Shown: positions 18,695 through 28,070, counted from the first letter of the stretch. The stretch is DNA of 64,000 nucleotides from Verrucomicrobiota bacterium (GCA_023428905.1 JAEYWP010000016.1:372001-436000); one strand, 5' to 3'. Made by a program: numbers and translations. Notes: generated from the letters alone by a model not told the origin.

Positions 18695-20069
18695 GGCCGG
18701 CAAGCAGGGCGTGACCTGGGTGGACCGGGAGCAGTCGGCGCCCCTCGGAGACCAGCCCCATGGTTTCCAGCCAGGCTTCGAATTCCGGGGCCGGTCTGAG
18801 GTGCAGGGCCTGCCTCAGGTAATGGCTGTCGTGATACGAGGTCGACTGGTACCCCAGCATGATGTCGTCCGCCCCGGGCACACCCATGATGAAGGTGCAG
18901 CCCGCCACGCCGAGCAGGGTGAGCAGAGTGTCCATATCGTCCTGGTCCGCCTCCGCATGGTTGGTATAACAGACGTCCACCCCCATGGGCAGCCCGAGGA
19001 GCTTGCCGCAAAAGTGGTCCTCCAGTCCGGCGCGGATGATTTGTTTTCCGTCGTAGAGGTACTCCGGACCGATGAAGCCGACCACGGTATTGACGAGCAA
19101 GGGGGAGAACTCCCGCGCGACCGCGTAGGCCCGCGCCTCGCAGGTCTGCTGGTCGAGCCCATGGTGGGCATTGGCGGACAGGCAGGAGCCCTGGCCGGTC
19201 TCAAAGTACATGACATTGCTTCCAACCGTTCCGCGCCGCAGCGAAAGCGCCGCCTCGCGGGCTTCGCGGAGGAGAGAAAGTGAGATGCCGAAACTGCGGT
19301 TGGCTGACTCCGTGCCCGCGATGGATTGGAACACCAGGTCGACCGGCGCGCCGCGCGCAATGCATTGCAGCGTGGTTGTCACATGCGCCAGGATACACGA
19401 TTGGGTGGGGATGGTGTACCGGTGGATGAGTTCATCGAGGAGTCGCAGCAGCGTCTCCACCGCGGGCACGCTGTCCGTCGCCGGATTGATTCCTATGACC
19501 GCGTCCCCACAGCCGTAGAGCAGCCCGTCCAGGGTGGAGGCGGCGATGCCGTGCGGGTCGTCGACGGGGTGGTTGGGCTGGATTCGGACGGAGAGGCGCC
19601 CCGGCAGCCCGAGGGTACTCCGAAAGGAAGAGACGACCCGGCATTTGGAGGCGACCAGGATCAAATCCTGGTTCGACATGAGTTTGCTGACGGCCGCGAC
19701 CATCTCAGGGGTGAGCCCTGGTGAAAGCGCAGCCAGAGCCGCGCCGTTGGTTTCGTATCGCAGCAGCCATTCGCGAAACGCGCCCACGGTCAGGCCCGCC
19801 ACCGCTTCGAACGCGGCGGGTTTGTGACGATCCAGAATGAGGCGGGTCACTTCGTCCTTCTCGTAGGGAATCAGCGGCTCCTCCAGGAACTGCCGCAAAG
19901 GCACGTCGGCGAGGCATGCCTGCGCCGCCGCACGTTCCTCGGCGGACCCGGCAGCCACCCCAGCCAGTTCGTCGCCGGAGCGGCGAGGGCTGGCCTTGGC
20001 CAGCAGCTCCCGCAGCGAGGCGAAGGTGTGGCGGCTGCGGCCGACGGTCGTGGCGTAGGGGGAGGGCAT
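18684..20069 (-). CDS. eutB: ethanolamine ammonia-lyase large subunit
   Basis: Catalytic TIM-barrel subunit that binds ethanolamine and adenosylcobalamin. The family blocks include LMSNQDLILVASKCRVVSSFR, RIQPNHPVDDP, YFETGQGSCLSANAHHGLDQQTCEARAYAVAR and CYTNHAEADQDDMDTLL. The frame is open to 20306, but that part is low-complexity; the ATG at 20069 gives 461 aa, close to the usual 453. It lies 25 bases after an APH-fold kinase gene and overlaps eutC. The gene set points to use of ethanolamine or a close analogue. Confidence 0.95.
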   Translation of the reverse strand: MPSPYATTVGRSRHTFASLRELLAKASPRRSGDELAGVAAGSAEERAAAQACLADVPLRQFLEEPLIPYEKDEVTRLILDRHKPAAFEAVAGLTVGAFREWLLRYETNGAALAALSPGLTPEMVAAVSKLMSNQDLILVASKCRVVSSFRSTLGLPGRLSVRIQPNHPVDDPHGIAASTLDGLLYGCGDAVIGINPATDSVPAVETLLRLLDELIHRYTIPTQSCILAHVTTTLQCIARGAPVDLVFQSIAGTESANRSFGISLSLLREAREAALSLRRGTVGSNVMYFETGQGSCLSANAHHGLDQQTCEARAYAVAREFSPLLVNTVVGFIGPEYLYDGKQIIRAGLEDHFCGKLLGLPMGVDVCYTNHAEADQDDMDTLLTLLGVAGCTFIMGVPGADDIMLGYQSTSYHDSHYLRQALHLRPAPEFEAWLETMGLVSEGRRLLPVHPGHALLAGHER

Positions 20070-20094
20070 GGCGGTGCTTGGTTTCGGGAAGCGG

Positions 20095-21132
20095 TCAGCG
20101 CAGGCGTCCGGTGCTGAGGTAGCGTTCCGCCAGCAGACAGGTGTCATCGGTGAATGTCGGACCCATCTGCCTAGCCTGCGCGGTGTCGGCGTGGGAGCCG
20201 ACCCACGCAACCAGCAAGAGTCGCCGCAGCAGGATAAAACTGTCGATCGCGCCGAGCTCGCTCCGGCTGAGGGACCGGACCTTGAGGTATCCACTGAGCC
20301 ATGCACTGACGTAAGAGCCGAGCTCGGGATGTGTCTCGATGAAACTCAGGGCCGCCGCAAGGTCGTAGATGTACCAGGAGAAACCACAGTCATCAAAATC
20401 GATCACCGCCACCCTGCCTTCGTGGACCAGCAGGTTGGCTGCGCGAAGATCGGCATGGACCAGCCCAAACCGCTGGCGTGAGTCACCCACGGCGGCGATG
20501 GCGGGACGAAGGGCCTCGACCGCGCGAGTGAGCAGGCGACGTTTTGCGGGCGTCATACCCAGGCCCTCGTCCCAGCGTCCCCACAGGGGGCGCTCGCCCA
20601 CCATGGCGTCAAAATCCCAGCGGTGACGCCGCACGGTGAAACCGGGGCGCCAACCCGAGGCATGGGCGTGGAGGCGGGCGGTCACCTCGCCGAGGAGGGC
20701 AAAGGCCTCCAGGCGGTTCGAGTCGTCAGGCTCCCTGCCGGGCAGGAAGGACATGAGCACGCAATTGCGTGGCTCGGGCACCGCCGGATGCCACACGTGC
20801 TGCACGTATTCACCGTCTCGACCGGCGATCGGTTCGGCCGTGAGCACGCTCGTGTCCTGCTGGAGGGCCTGGACCCACTGCAGTTCGGAGACGATGTGAG
20901 CGCGCGGATGATAACCCGGGCGGTTGATCCGCAGGACGCGCCGCACGGCGTCGGGTGAGGTCACGAGGAAGGTGGCATTCTCCGAGTAGTTCTGGAGCTT
21001 GACCTCTGTCGCGGTCGGCAGGCCGTAGAGCGGGAGCGCCTGGCGGGCCAGCTGTTCAACCCGCCTCAGCTGCTGACGCGTGGGCAGGGCGGCGAACTCT
21101 GGCGGGCTGATCGGTGCGGCGACAGTGGGCAT
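20095..21132 (-). CDS. APH-fold small-molecule kinase (phosphotransferase family)
   Basis: A 345-aa protein of the aminoglycoside phosphotransferase/choline kinase fold. The catalytic loop is H226-x-D228 to N233 (VHADLRAANLL) and the metal-binding DFD is at 245-247. Related enzymes include homoserine kinase II, SrkA and hydroxylysine kinase. It directly follows a class III PLP enzyme gene. That pairing recalls the vertebrate hydroxylysine kinase/phospholyase pair and bacterial APH-aminotransferase fusions, so an amino-alcohol kinase is plausible (inference). The ATG at 21132 is preferred over a TTG at 21138 that would overlap the upstream stop. Confidence 0.85.
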   Translation of the reverse strand: MPTVAAPISPPEFAALPTRQQLRRVEQLARQALPLYGLPTATEVKLQNYSENATFLVTSPDAVRRVLRINRPGYHPRAHIVSELQWVQALQQDTSVLTAEPIAGRDGEYVQHVWHPAVPEPRNCVLMSFLPGREPDDSNRLEAFALLGEVTARLHAHASGWRPGFTVRRHRWDFDAMVGERPLWGRWDEGLGMTPAKRRLLTRAVEALRPAIAAVGDSRQRFGLVHADLRAANLLVHEGRVAVIDFDDCGFSWYIYDLAAALSFIETHPELGSYVSAWLSGYLKVRSLSRSELGAIDSFILLRRLLLVAWVGSHADTAQARQMGPTFTDDTCLLAERYLSTGRLR

Positions 21133-21134
21133 GG

Positions 21135-22415
21135 TCAAAAGGCGCCCCGGGCGGCGGCGGTGATGCCGTCTTCGGTGCGGGAGAGAATTTCGTCACATTC
21201 CGCCTCGGTGAGGAGGAGTCCGGCCTTGAACTGGAGCACGCGCGGATCCAGTTGGGAAAAGATCGCCCAGATCCCGGTCTGGTAGAGCGCGCTCATGACA
21301 AAACGAGCACCTTCCGGGTGGGTGTTGAACTCCAGGCCGAAGATCACGCCCCGCTGCCGGATGCCGGTGAAGAAGCCGCTGTGCCGGGCCTGGATGTGGT
21401 CGAGACCGGCGCGCAGCCGGGCGGCGATGCGGTCGACGTTGGCAACGGTTTCGGGTCGCAGGGTGATTTCCAGTGTCTTCAACGCGGCGATACAGCCGAG
21501 TTCGGCGCCGCCAAAGGTTGAGATGTGGCCCCAACCGTCCTCATGCAGCCAGCCTCCGGCTTGCGCGTTCACGAGCACGGCGCCAATCGGATAAAGCCCG
21601 CCGCTCAGACCCTTGCTGGTGACGAGGATGTCGGGCTCCACTCCGTAGGAACTGACGCCCCAGAGGTGACCGCCGCCGCAGCGCATCAGGCCGGTTTGGA
21701 CCTCGTCCGCCACATAAAGCGCACCATACTTTGCGCAGAGCGTCTTTACCCCTGGCAGGTATTCGTCGGACGGCAGTGGGAAACCGTAGGTGGCGGGGAT
21801 CGTTTCCATGATGACGCAGGCGGCGTCGCCGGGACGCAGCGCGTCCTCCATCGCGGCGAGGTCGTTGAAGGGTACCTTCACAAACTCCTCCGGCGCGCCC
21901 TCGCTGAGGAACTGCCGCGCGTAGCGGCCGTCCGCCGTGCCGAGAGCGAGGCCGGTATGGCCGTGGTATGCGCGAATGACGGATACGATCTTCCTCCGGC
22001 GCGTGGCGTAGCGGGCGCACTTCAGCGCGATGTCAATCGCCTCGCCCCCGCCGCTGGAGAGAATGGCGTGGCGCATGTTGGCGGGACCTGTCTCCACCAG
22101 GCGCCGCGAAAGCGCGGCCCGTGCGATGGCGGGGAAGTGGTGGTTGCCGATGTCGAAGTGATCCAGCGCCTCCTTCAACTCGGCGACGATCTCCGGATTG
22201 CGGTGACCCAAATTGTAGGTCCCGCCGTTGAGATGAAGGTCGATCAACCGGTGTCCCGAGAGATCGTGGAGATGGTAGCGCTCACGGCGCCCGATCACGA
22301 GGTCGACCCCGCGTTCGGCCCAGGCGCGTACCTTGTCCGGATTCCAGTAGATGGCCGAGTCTCGCAGCACGGCGGCTTTGTCGGCATGAACCAGGGAGGA
22401 GAGAAGTGGAGACAT
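21135..22415 (-). CDS. class III PLP-dependent aminotransferase or phospho-lyase
   Basis: A 426-aa fold-type I, class III PLP enzyme. K268 (TSKGLSGGLYP) is the Schiff-base lysine, and D237-E238 in VADEVQTGLMR bind the cofactor. The phosphate-binding SGGGEAIDIALK block is near residue 120. The class contains both transaminases and amine-phosphate phospho-lyases. Next to an APH-fold kinase and eutBC, a phospho-lyase acting on a phosphorylated amino alcohol is attractive, but the sequence alone does not settle this. It lies 9 bases after the cysteine hydrolase gene. Confidence 0.88.
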   Translation of the reverse strand: MSPLLSSLVHADKAAVLRDSAIYWNPDKVRAWAERGVDLVIGRRERYHLHDLSGHRLIDLHLNGGTYNLGHRNPEIVAELKEALDHFDIGNHHFPAIARAALSRRLVETGPANMRHAILSSGGGEAIDIALKCARYATRRRKIVSVIRAYHGHTGLALGTADGRYARQFLSEGAPEEFVKVPFNDLAAMEDALRPGDAACVIMETIPATYGFPLPSDEYLPGVKTLCAKYGALYVADEVQTGLMRCGGGHLWGVSSYGVEPDILVTSKGLSGGLYPIGAVLVNAQAGGWLHEDGWGHISTFGGAELGCIAALKTLEITLRPETVANVDRIAARLRAGLDHIQARHSGFFTGIRQRGVIFGLEFNTHPEGARFVMSALYQTGIWAIFSQLDPRVLQFKAGLLLTEAECDEILSRTEDGITAAARGAF

Positions 22416-22424
22416 GGAGGGAGA

Positions 22425-23114
22425 CTAGGGGTGGAGGGCGGCGAGCGTTTCCTCGCAGCTGAGGACCTGGCAGTAGATGTTGTTGAGGATGGTGAGCTCC
22501 GCTTGGTGCAGCGCGTCGGTGCCGGCGGCACAGGCGTCGTCCACCACCACGACGTCGTAACTTTCGTCGGCGAGGGACCGCACGGTGCTGGCGACGCATT
22601 GGTCGGTGAAGATCCCGCACACCACCACGTGGCGGATGCCCAGATTGTGGAGAAGGAGCCGGAGGGAGGTGCCGGTGAGGGCGCTGTCGGTCGTTTTGGT
22701 CAGCACGATCTCGTCCGCGAGAGGCGCAACGTCGGGCAGGATCTGCGATGCCGCCGCATCCTTGGGCAAAAGCAGATTGTTAAAACCCGGCCGGGCCTGG
22801 CTGAGCGAGCGGTCGCGGCCTTCCCGAGTGAGACAGGCGATGCGCGCAAAGAGGACGTCCGACCCGGCAGCCCGGAAGGCGGACAACAAGCGGCGGGTGT
22901 TGGGCAGCACCGTCTCGCGCATTCGGCGTCTGAACGGGGCCCAGCGGTGCCATTCACGACGGGCGGTGGGCTCGACTGGTTCCTCCTCTGGCAGGTAGCA
23001 GCACTGCAGGTCGATCACGAGGAGGGCGGTCTCCCGGGCCGGCAGCACAACCGGAGGCAAGTCGGGGAGGTCCTCGTAATAGAAGGAGCGATACGCGGTG
23101 CGCCAGGAGCTCAT
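22425..23114 (-). CDS. isochorismatase-fold cysteine hydrolase
   Basis: A 229-aa cysteine hydrolase. The catalytic triad is visible: D35 (LLVIDLQCCY), K140 (VLTKTTDSA) and C173 (GIFTDQCVASTVR). The family includes nicotinamidases, N-carbamoylsarcosine amidase and isochorismatases, so it likely hydrolyses an amide, carbamoyl or enol-ether bond in this pathway. The ATG overlaps the SDR stop (23111-23114). The substrate is unknown; an amide of the transported amine would fit the operon (inference). Confidence 0.88.
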   Translation of the reverse strand: MSSWRTAYRSFYYEDLPDLPPVVLPARETALLVIDLQCCYLPEEEPVEPTARREWHRWAPFRRRMRETVLPNTRRLLSAFRAAGSDVLFARIACLTREGRDRSLSQARPGFNNLLLPKDAAASQILPDVAPLADEIVLTKTTDSALTGTSLRLLLHNLGIRHVVVCGIFTDQCVASTVRSLADESYDVVVVDDACAAGTDALHQAELTILNNIYCQVLSCEETLAALHP

Positions 23115-23887
23115 GCGGAAAGGGCGGCGGGGGATTCGGGCAGGATCTGGCCACCGTCGACCACCAGGGTCTGCCCGGTGATGTATCCGGCCTCGGAAGA
23201 CGCGAGGAAGGCGGCGGCGTGGCCGATCTCGTCAACCGTTCCCAGCCGGCCCAGCGGCACGCAGGCGGCGGTGGACGCGAGATAGCCCTCGCCCATGCCC
23301 TGGAGCGCTTCGGTCAGGATGTTGCCCGGGAGGACGGCGTTGATCGTGATGCCGTCCCGGGCGAGTTCGATCGCGGCGGTGCGGATAAAACCCAGCTGGG
23401 CGGCCTTGGTTGCACCGTAGTGGCTCCAGCCGGGGAAGCCAGTGATCGGACCGGTGATCGAAGACGTGACGACGATGCGCGGGGCGGTGCTCTTCCGAAG
23501 AGCGGGGAGCACGGCCTGGACGCACAGCATCAGGCTGCGGACATTGGTGACAAAGAGGCTGTCCCAGGCGTCGTCCGTCATGTCGGCCAGCTTGCACGCA
23601 GGGAAGGCGCCGGCGTTGGCGCAGAGGACGTCCAGTCCGCCGTGGCGGTTCACCGCCTCGGCCACCATGGCGGCAACATCGCTGCGGCGGGTCACATCGG
23701 CGGCGAAGAAACTCACCGTACCCCCGGCGGCGCGCAAGTCCTCGGCCGCAGCGGTGCCTTCCGCGGCGGTGCGGGCGACGAGGAGAACGCGGGCCCCATG
23801 GGCGGCGAAAACGCGCGCGATACCCTTGCCGATGCCTTTGCTGGCCCCGGTGACGATGACGGATTTGTTTTTGAGAGAAGCGGACAT
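23111..23887 (-). CDS. short-chain dehydrogenase/reductase
   Basis: A 258-aa classical SDR with the NAD(P)-binding motif TGASKGIG (13-20), the NAG motif near 91 and the catalytic S143-Y157-x3-K161 (YGATK). The C-terminal PLGRLGTVDEIGHAAAFLAS and GQTLVVDGG blocks are typical of the FabG-like group. The frame is open far upstream through the neighbouring permease genes, but only the part from the ATG at 23887 is SDR. It probably oxidises an alcohol or hydroxy-amine in the pathway encoded by this operon; the substrate is not known. Confidence 0.9.
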   Translation of the reverse strand: MSASLKNKSVIVTGASKGIGKGIARVFAAHGARVLLVARTAAEGTAAAEDLRAAGGTVSFFAADVTRRSDVAAMVAEAVNRHGGLDVLCANAGAFPACKLADMTDDAWDSLFVTNVRSLMLCVQAVLPALRKSTAPRIVVTSSITGPITGFPGWSHYGATKAAQLGFIRTAAIELARDGITINAVLPGNILTEALQGMGEGYLASTAACVPLGRLGTVDEIGHAAAFLASSEAGYITGQTLVVDGGQILPESPAALSA

Positions 23888-23895
23888 GGTGGAGA

Positions 23896-24726
23896 TCAGT
23901 GAGTCGCGGCGTGGGCGGCGCTGAGGCGACGGTTGCGGCGTTGGGTCCAGGCCACGGTGGCGAAAAGAAGCACGACGAGGAGGATGGCGCCGGCGACCGA
24001 GAGCACGCCGACTGCCGGGACAAGCGGCTGGTACCCGGAGGTCATGCGTGCATAAAGCCACTCGGGGAGAGCGCTGTCGGCGCCGGTGGTGAAGAGAGAG
24101 AGGGCGAAGTTTCCCCAGGAGAGCAGGACGGCGAAACAGGTGGCACTGATCATGCCTGGAAGCAGGAGCGGCACGGTGATCTTGCGCAGGATCTGCCAGC
24201 GGCTGGCGCCCATGTCCCGCGCCGCCTCCTCCAGGGAGTTGTCCAGGCCGTACGCCTGGATGGAGATGATCAGGGTGGTGATCGGCGCGATCCAAACCGT
24301 GTGGCCGATGACTGCGGTCCACCAGGCCGGGGTGATGTGCAAGAAGTTGAACCACATCAGCAGGGCCAGCCCGAGGACGGACTGCGGGAAAAAAAGGGGG
24401 AGCAGGACCAGGCGCTGGAAGGTCTGACGTCCGCGCCAGCGGTAGCGCGCGTAGGCCAGGGCGGAAAAGAAGCCGATGGTCACGGAGCACAACGCGGTCA
24501 GCCCGGCGATCCTCAGGCTGATGCCGACGAACTCGATGATTTGCGGCGAGGCGAGGGCCTCGGTGAACCACTTGGTGGTCATCTGCTCCTGTGGATACGG
24601 GAAGGAGAAGAAGCGGCGCTTGGAGAGCGCGGCCACGAGGATGCAAAAGAAGGGAAAGTAGAAAACCAGGAGCACCAACCCCGCATAGAGGCTGAATCCG
24701 ATCTTTTGGGTGCGGCTGACAATCAT
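23896..24726 (-). CDS. ABC transporter permease, PotC-like
   Basis: A 276-aa inner-membrane permease with six predicted helices and the ABC permease EAA loop (LEEAARDMGASRWQILRKITVPLLLPG). It belongs to the spermidine/putrescine-type importers that take up small cationic amines and also other solutes. It follows the second permease gene by 12 bases and precedes the SDR gene by 8 bases, so uptake and catabolism appear to share a transcript. Confidence 0.9.
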   Translation of the reverse strand: MIVSRTQKIGFSLYAGLVLLVFYFPFFCILVAALSKRRFFSFPYPQEQMTTKWFTEALASPQIIEFVGISLRIAGLTALCSVTIGFFSALAYARYRWRGRQTFQRLVLLPLFFPQSVLGLALLMWFNFLHITPAWWTAVIGHTVWIAPITTLIISIQAYGLDNSLEEAARDMGASRWQILRKITVPLLLPGMISATCFAVLLSWGNFALSLFTTGADSALPEWLYARMTSGYQPLVPAVGVLSVAGAILLVVLLFATVAWTQRRNRRLSAAHAATH

Positions 24727-24738
24727 GACGTTTTCGGG

Positions 24739-25617
24739 TCAGGCCTTCCGACCGAGCAGTTTTTCGAGGTCGAAGCGTCCGAGGGCGACGAATACAACCA
24801 CGGTGGTGAGCGCGATGAAGAGGGTGGAGAGGGCGGATCCCAGAGGCCAATTCTGCGCGTAGGTGAACTCCGACTCGATGTCGGCCGCGATCGTGACGAC
24901 TTTCTGACCACCGAGGATCTTTGCTTCTGCGATGGCCCCGGCGGAGAGGACAAAGACCAGAAGCGAACCAATCATCACGCCGGGCATGGAGAGCGGCAGG
25001 TCGATCTTGCGGAAGACCTGCCAGCGGGAGGCTCCCAGGTCGAAGGCCGCCTCGCGCACCTGGTCGGGCACCATCCGGATCCCGAGGGCGAGCGGGAAGA
25101 GCATGAACGGCAGGTAAACGTACACCATGCCCAGGATGATCACCGGGACGTTGTAGAGCAGGGAGCCGACCTCGATGCCCCACAGGCCGAGTGTGCCTCC
25201 GACCACGCCATTCTTCATCAAGCCGATCACCCAGCCGAAAAGCCGGATATTCTCGGAGACAAAGAGCGACGTCGCGATCGCGTAGGTGATAAAGGTCGAT
25301 CCCCCGCGGAAGACCTTGGCGAGGGCGAAGGCCAGCGGGTAGCAGACCACGAGCAGGCAGAGGACGGTGACGAAGGCGAGGGTGAGGGACCAGAGGATGG
25401 ACTTGAAATAGGTCTGCTGGAAGATGGTGACGTAGTTCGCCAGCGTCGGCAGCTGCAGCAGCTCAAAGGTCTTCGGCGGCATGAAGCCGAACCAGACCAC
25501 GCACAGGAGCGGGGCCACAAAACCGAAGAGCATCAGCAGGCCGAAGGGCAGCGCGCTCAACAGCCCCAGGGCGGCCGGGGTCACCTCGCGGACGGGGCGG
25601 ATGGAGGGCGTATTCAT
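24739..25617 (-). CDS. ABC transporter permease, PotB-like
   Basis: A 292-aa permease with about six helices and the EAA loop VREAAFDLGASRWQVFRKIDLPLSMPG. It pairs with the next permease to form the channel of a polyamine-type importer. The frame is open to 25713, but the ATG at 25617 overlaps the end of the ATPase gene (ATGA, 25614-25617) and gives the usual length, so it was chosen. Confidence 0.9.
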   Translation of the reverse strand: MNTPSIRPVREVTPAALGLLSALPFGLLMLFGFVAPLLCVVWFGFMPPKTFELLQLPTLANYVTIFQQTYFKSILWSLTLAFVTVLCLLVVCYPLAFALAKVFRGGSTFITYAIATSLFVSENIRLFGWVIGLMKNGVVGGTLGLWGIEVGSLLYNVPVIILGMVYVYLPFMLFPLALGIRMVPDQVREAAFDLGASRWQVFRKIDLPLSMPGVMIGSLLVFVLSAGAIAEAKILGGQKVVTIAADIESEFTYAQNWPLGSALSTLFIALTTVVVFVALGRFDLEKLLGRKA

Positions 25618-26726
25618 GATTCCAGGATCTGGCTGTCGTTCACATCCCAGCCGAGGGTCACCTCGGTCGCGTCCGTGCGCTCCTCGCGCAGGCGCTCCAC
25701 CGTGAGGGTGCAACCGGAGGCGACCTCCACATGGTATTGGATGCGGGAGCCGAGGGAGAATTCGTTGAGGACGCGGACTGGCACGGCGTTGTCGGCCGTC
25801 TCACCCGCGCCGAGAAAACGGAAGGACTCCGGCCGTACGAGCAGCTTGCGCGCAGTGCCGGCGGGGAGTGCGGCAGGCAGTCGCACGGGGGTCGCCCGGT
25901 GTCCGGTCTCCCACGCGGCGGTTTCACCGCCCAGACCGGTGATGGAGAGCAGGTTCACCTCGCCCATAAACTCCGCCACGAAAGCGTTGCGGGGAGAGGA
26001 GTAGATCTGGTCGGGCGTGCCGATCTGCTCGATCACCCCGGAACGCAGGATGGCCACCCGGTCGCTCATCACCATCGCCTCCTCGAGGGAGTGGGTCACG
26101 TAACAAAAGGTCTTGTGGGTGCTGCGCTGGATGTCCTTGAGCTCCTTCTGCAGGAGCTTGCGGAGGCGCGCATCGATGGCGGAGAGAGGCTCGTCGAAAA
26201 ACAGGATGTCCGGGTCGTAGGCCAGGGCGCGGGCGAGCGCCACCCGCTGGCGTTCGCCCCCGGAGCACTGGGTGACGTTCTTGTCGTAATAGGTATTTGG
26301 ATTCAGGTGGAGCAGCTTGAGCAGCTCCCACGCGCGGGTGCGGCGGTCGCTTTCGGTCATGCCCCGGACCTCGAGGGGAAATTCAACATTGCGCCCAACG
26401 GAGAGGTGGGGAAAGAGGGCGAGGGATTGAAAAACCATGCAGGTCGGGCGCAGGTTGGGCGGCAGGTCGTTGATCACGCGGCCGCGCAGGCGGAGTTCGC
26501 CGGTTGTTGGTTTTTCCATGCCCACCAGCATCCGAAGGAGGGTCGTCTTCCCGCTGCCGCTGGGCCCGACGAGGGTGAAAAATTCACCGTCCTGAATCTC
26601 GAAGTTGACCGCATTGACCGCAGTGAAGGCGCCGAAGCGCTTGCTCACCTGGGAGACTTCTAGGATGGGCGCGGAGGTCGTGCGTGGCGTCGTGGCAATG
26701 GTGTCCATGCGGAGTGGGCTGGGCAT
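25614..26726 (-). CDS. ABC transporter ATPase, PotA-like
   Basis: A 370-aa ATPase with Walker A GPSGSGKTT, signature CSGGERQRVALARAL, Walker B DILFFDEPLSAID and the H-loop VTHS. A C-terminal TOBE-type domain follows (LLVRPESFRFLG). It powers the PotBC-like permeases. The ATG at 26726 (MPSPLRM) or the one at 26708 (MDTIATT) could be the start; upstream sequence to 27113 is a spurious extension. The signature has C in place of the usual L (CSGGE). Confidence 0.9.
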   Translation of the reverse strand: MPSPLRMDTIATTPRTTSAPILEVSQVSKRFGAFTAVNAVNFEIQDGEFFTLVGPSGSGKTTLLRMLVGMEKPTTGELRLRGRVINDLPPNLRPTCMVFQSLALFPHLSVGRNVEFPLEVRGMTESDRRTRAWELLKLLHLNPNTYYDKNVTQCSGGERQRVALARALAYDPDILFFDEPLSAIDARLRKLLQKELKDIQRSTHKTFCYVTHSLEEAMVMSDRVAILRSGVIEQIGTPDQIYSSPRNAFVAEFMGEVNLLSITGLGGETAAWETGHRATPVRLPAALPAGTARKLLVRPESFRFLGAGETADNAVPVRVLNEFSLGSRIQYHVEVASGCTLTVERLREERTDATEVTLGWDVNDSQILES

Positions 26727-26809
26727 GAGGCTTCTGGCGCGCGACGGCCGGAGGTGTCCGGCCCGTCGCGGGCAACGAGCTGTGGTGTGGGGCCGTGCTG
26801 GCGGCGCGG

Positions 26810-27991
26810 TCAGGCGGAGCGCGACCGCTTTGCCTCGTTGTAGATCGAGGTGAGCAGGTCGTTGTCCGGGATCGTCTCGTAGTCGGCGCTGCGGTTCATG
26901 TCCTCCTCCAGGGTTTCCCACTGGAAGCAGTCGAGCTCCTCCTTGCTGAACTTCGCGAACACCTCGGGCTGGGACATCTGCGTGACCGGATTGTGGGACG
27001 CGTCGGCCATGGCGACGGTGTGGCAGATGTCGGGGCGCTGCACGTATTCGAGGAAGTCTTCGGCCAGCGGGCTGACCTCTGGATTGTTCACCACCGAGGT
27101 GATCTCGAACCACTGGAAAGAGCCCTTGCCCTGCATCGGTCCGCGCAGCGGGGAGATGTGGACCACCTCGGAGAAACCTTCCTTGCGAGCCACGGAGCAG
27201 GTGTAGGTGCCGCCGCTGAAAATCGCGTCGATCTCACCGTTGATCAGGGCCTGGTTAAGCTGCGCCGGGTCGCCGCTGATCATGGCGGCATTGGCGAAGA
27301 GGGTCTGCGCGGTTTTGCGGAAGGTTTCCACCTCCTCCGGTGTGTGTGTCTTGTACGGGGTGAAACCCGACGTGGCGCACATGTGGAGCACGTTCCAGTT
27401 GTCCCACGCGAGCAGGCCGAACTTACCTTTCATCTTCGGATCGAGGAACATGGGAAGGCCCTCGTCCTCTGCCAGCTTGCGCGAGATCTTCTTCGTATTG
27501 ACCACGAAATTCATGGGGCCGAAGCGCTGCATCATCCCGATCAATTCCTTCCCGTCGGGGGACAATGCGAACGGGTTAATGCCGGTCTTCTGGTTGTAGA
27601 ACATCGGCATCATCTTCTCGATGTAGGGCTGAAAACGCTCCCGATTGAGGGGCTTGATCAGGTTCTCGCCCCACATCTGCTGGCGGGCCCAGCACTGGTT
27701 TAAATTGATCAGGTCCCAGATCTTCAGCTCACCGGCGCGCAACTTGTTGATCATGCTTGGGTCGTCGGTACCGGACTCGGCCTTGAGGCTGATCCCCTTG
27801 TGCAGGCTGCGGAAGGGGTTCAGCACGTTGTCGCTGTTGTACCCTTCCCAGCAGAGGATGTTGAGTTCGTCGGCGCGTTTGGAGCCCTGGGCGAACGCGC
27901 GGGGAACGCCGAGGGAGCTGAAGGCAAGGCCCGCGGCGGCGGCACCCGTGAGTTTGAGGAAGTTGCGGCGATCGAAGTGAGATGAAGGCAT
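26810..27991 (-). CDS. ABC transporter substrate-binding protein, PotD-like, Tat signal
   Basis: A 393-aa periplasmic binding protein of the spermidine/putrescine type. The N-terminus has a twin-arginine signal (DRRNFLKLTG, then a hydrophobic stretch ending AFAQG). The mature part begins with LNILCWEGYNSDNVL, typical of this group. The ATG at 27991 places the RR motif at residues 8-9; an upstream in-frame start at 28030 would overlap the operator. It is the first gene of the transporter operon and is divergent from a LysR gene. The ligand is probably a cationic or amino-alcohol compound (inference). Confidence 0.91.
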   Translation of the reverse strand: MPSSHFDRRNFLKLTGAAAAGLAFSSLGVPRAFAQGSKRADELNILCWEGYNSDNVLNPFRSLHKGISLKAESGTDDPSMINKLRAGELKIWDLINLNQCWARQQMWGENLIKPLNRERFQPYIEKMMPMFYNQKTGINPFALSPDGKELIGMMQRFGPMNFVVNTKKISRKLAEDEGLPMFLDPKMKGKFGLLAWDNWNVLHMCATSGFTPYKTHTPEEVETFRKTAQTLFANAAMISGDPAQLNQALINGEIDAIFSGGTYTCSVARKEGFSEVVHISPLRGPMQGKGSFQWFEITSVVNNPEVSPLAEDFLEYVQRPDICHTVAMADASHNPVTQMSQPEVFAKFSKEELDCFQWETLEEDMNRSADYETIPDNDLLTSIYNEAKRSRSA

Positions 27992-28019
27992 GGTGGGCGT
28001 GAACAAGTTCGCTCTCTCC

Positions 28020-28042
28020 CTAGCTGGCATGATGCCAGCTAG
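28020..28042. promoter_or_regulatory. perfect 23-bp palindrome, candidate operator
   Basis: Arms CTAGCTGGCAT and ATGCCAGCTAG are perfect inverted repeats around a central G. The site lies 28 bases before each divergent start: the binding-protein gene (27991, minus) and the LysR gene (28071, plus). Position and symmetry fit an operator for the adjacent regulator or another dimeric repressor acting on both promoters. Confidence 0.75.
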
Positions 28043-28070
28043 ACCCTGCCCTCATCTATCCACACCATAG

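Noticed and set aside
25618..27113. N-terminal extension of the PotA-like ATPase up to 27113
   Set aside because: The extra residues are the antisense or shifted reading of the binding-protein gene; the ATPase domain begins after 26726.
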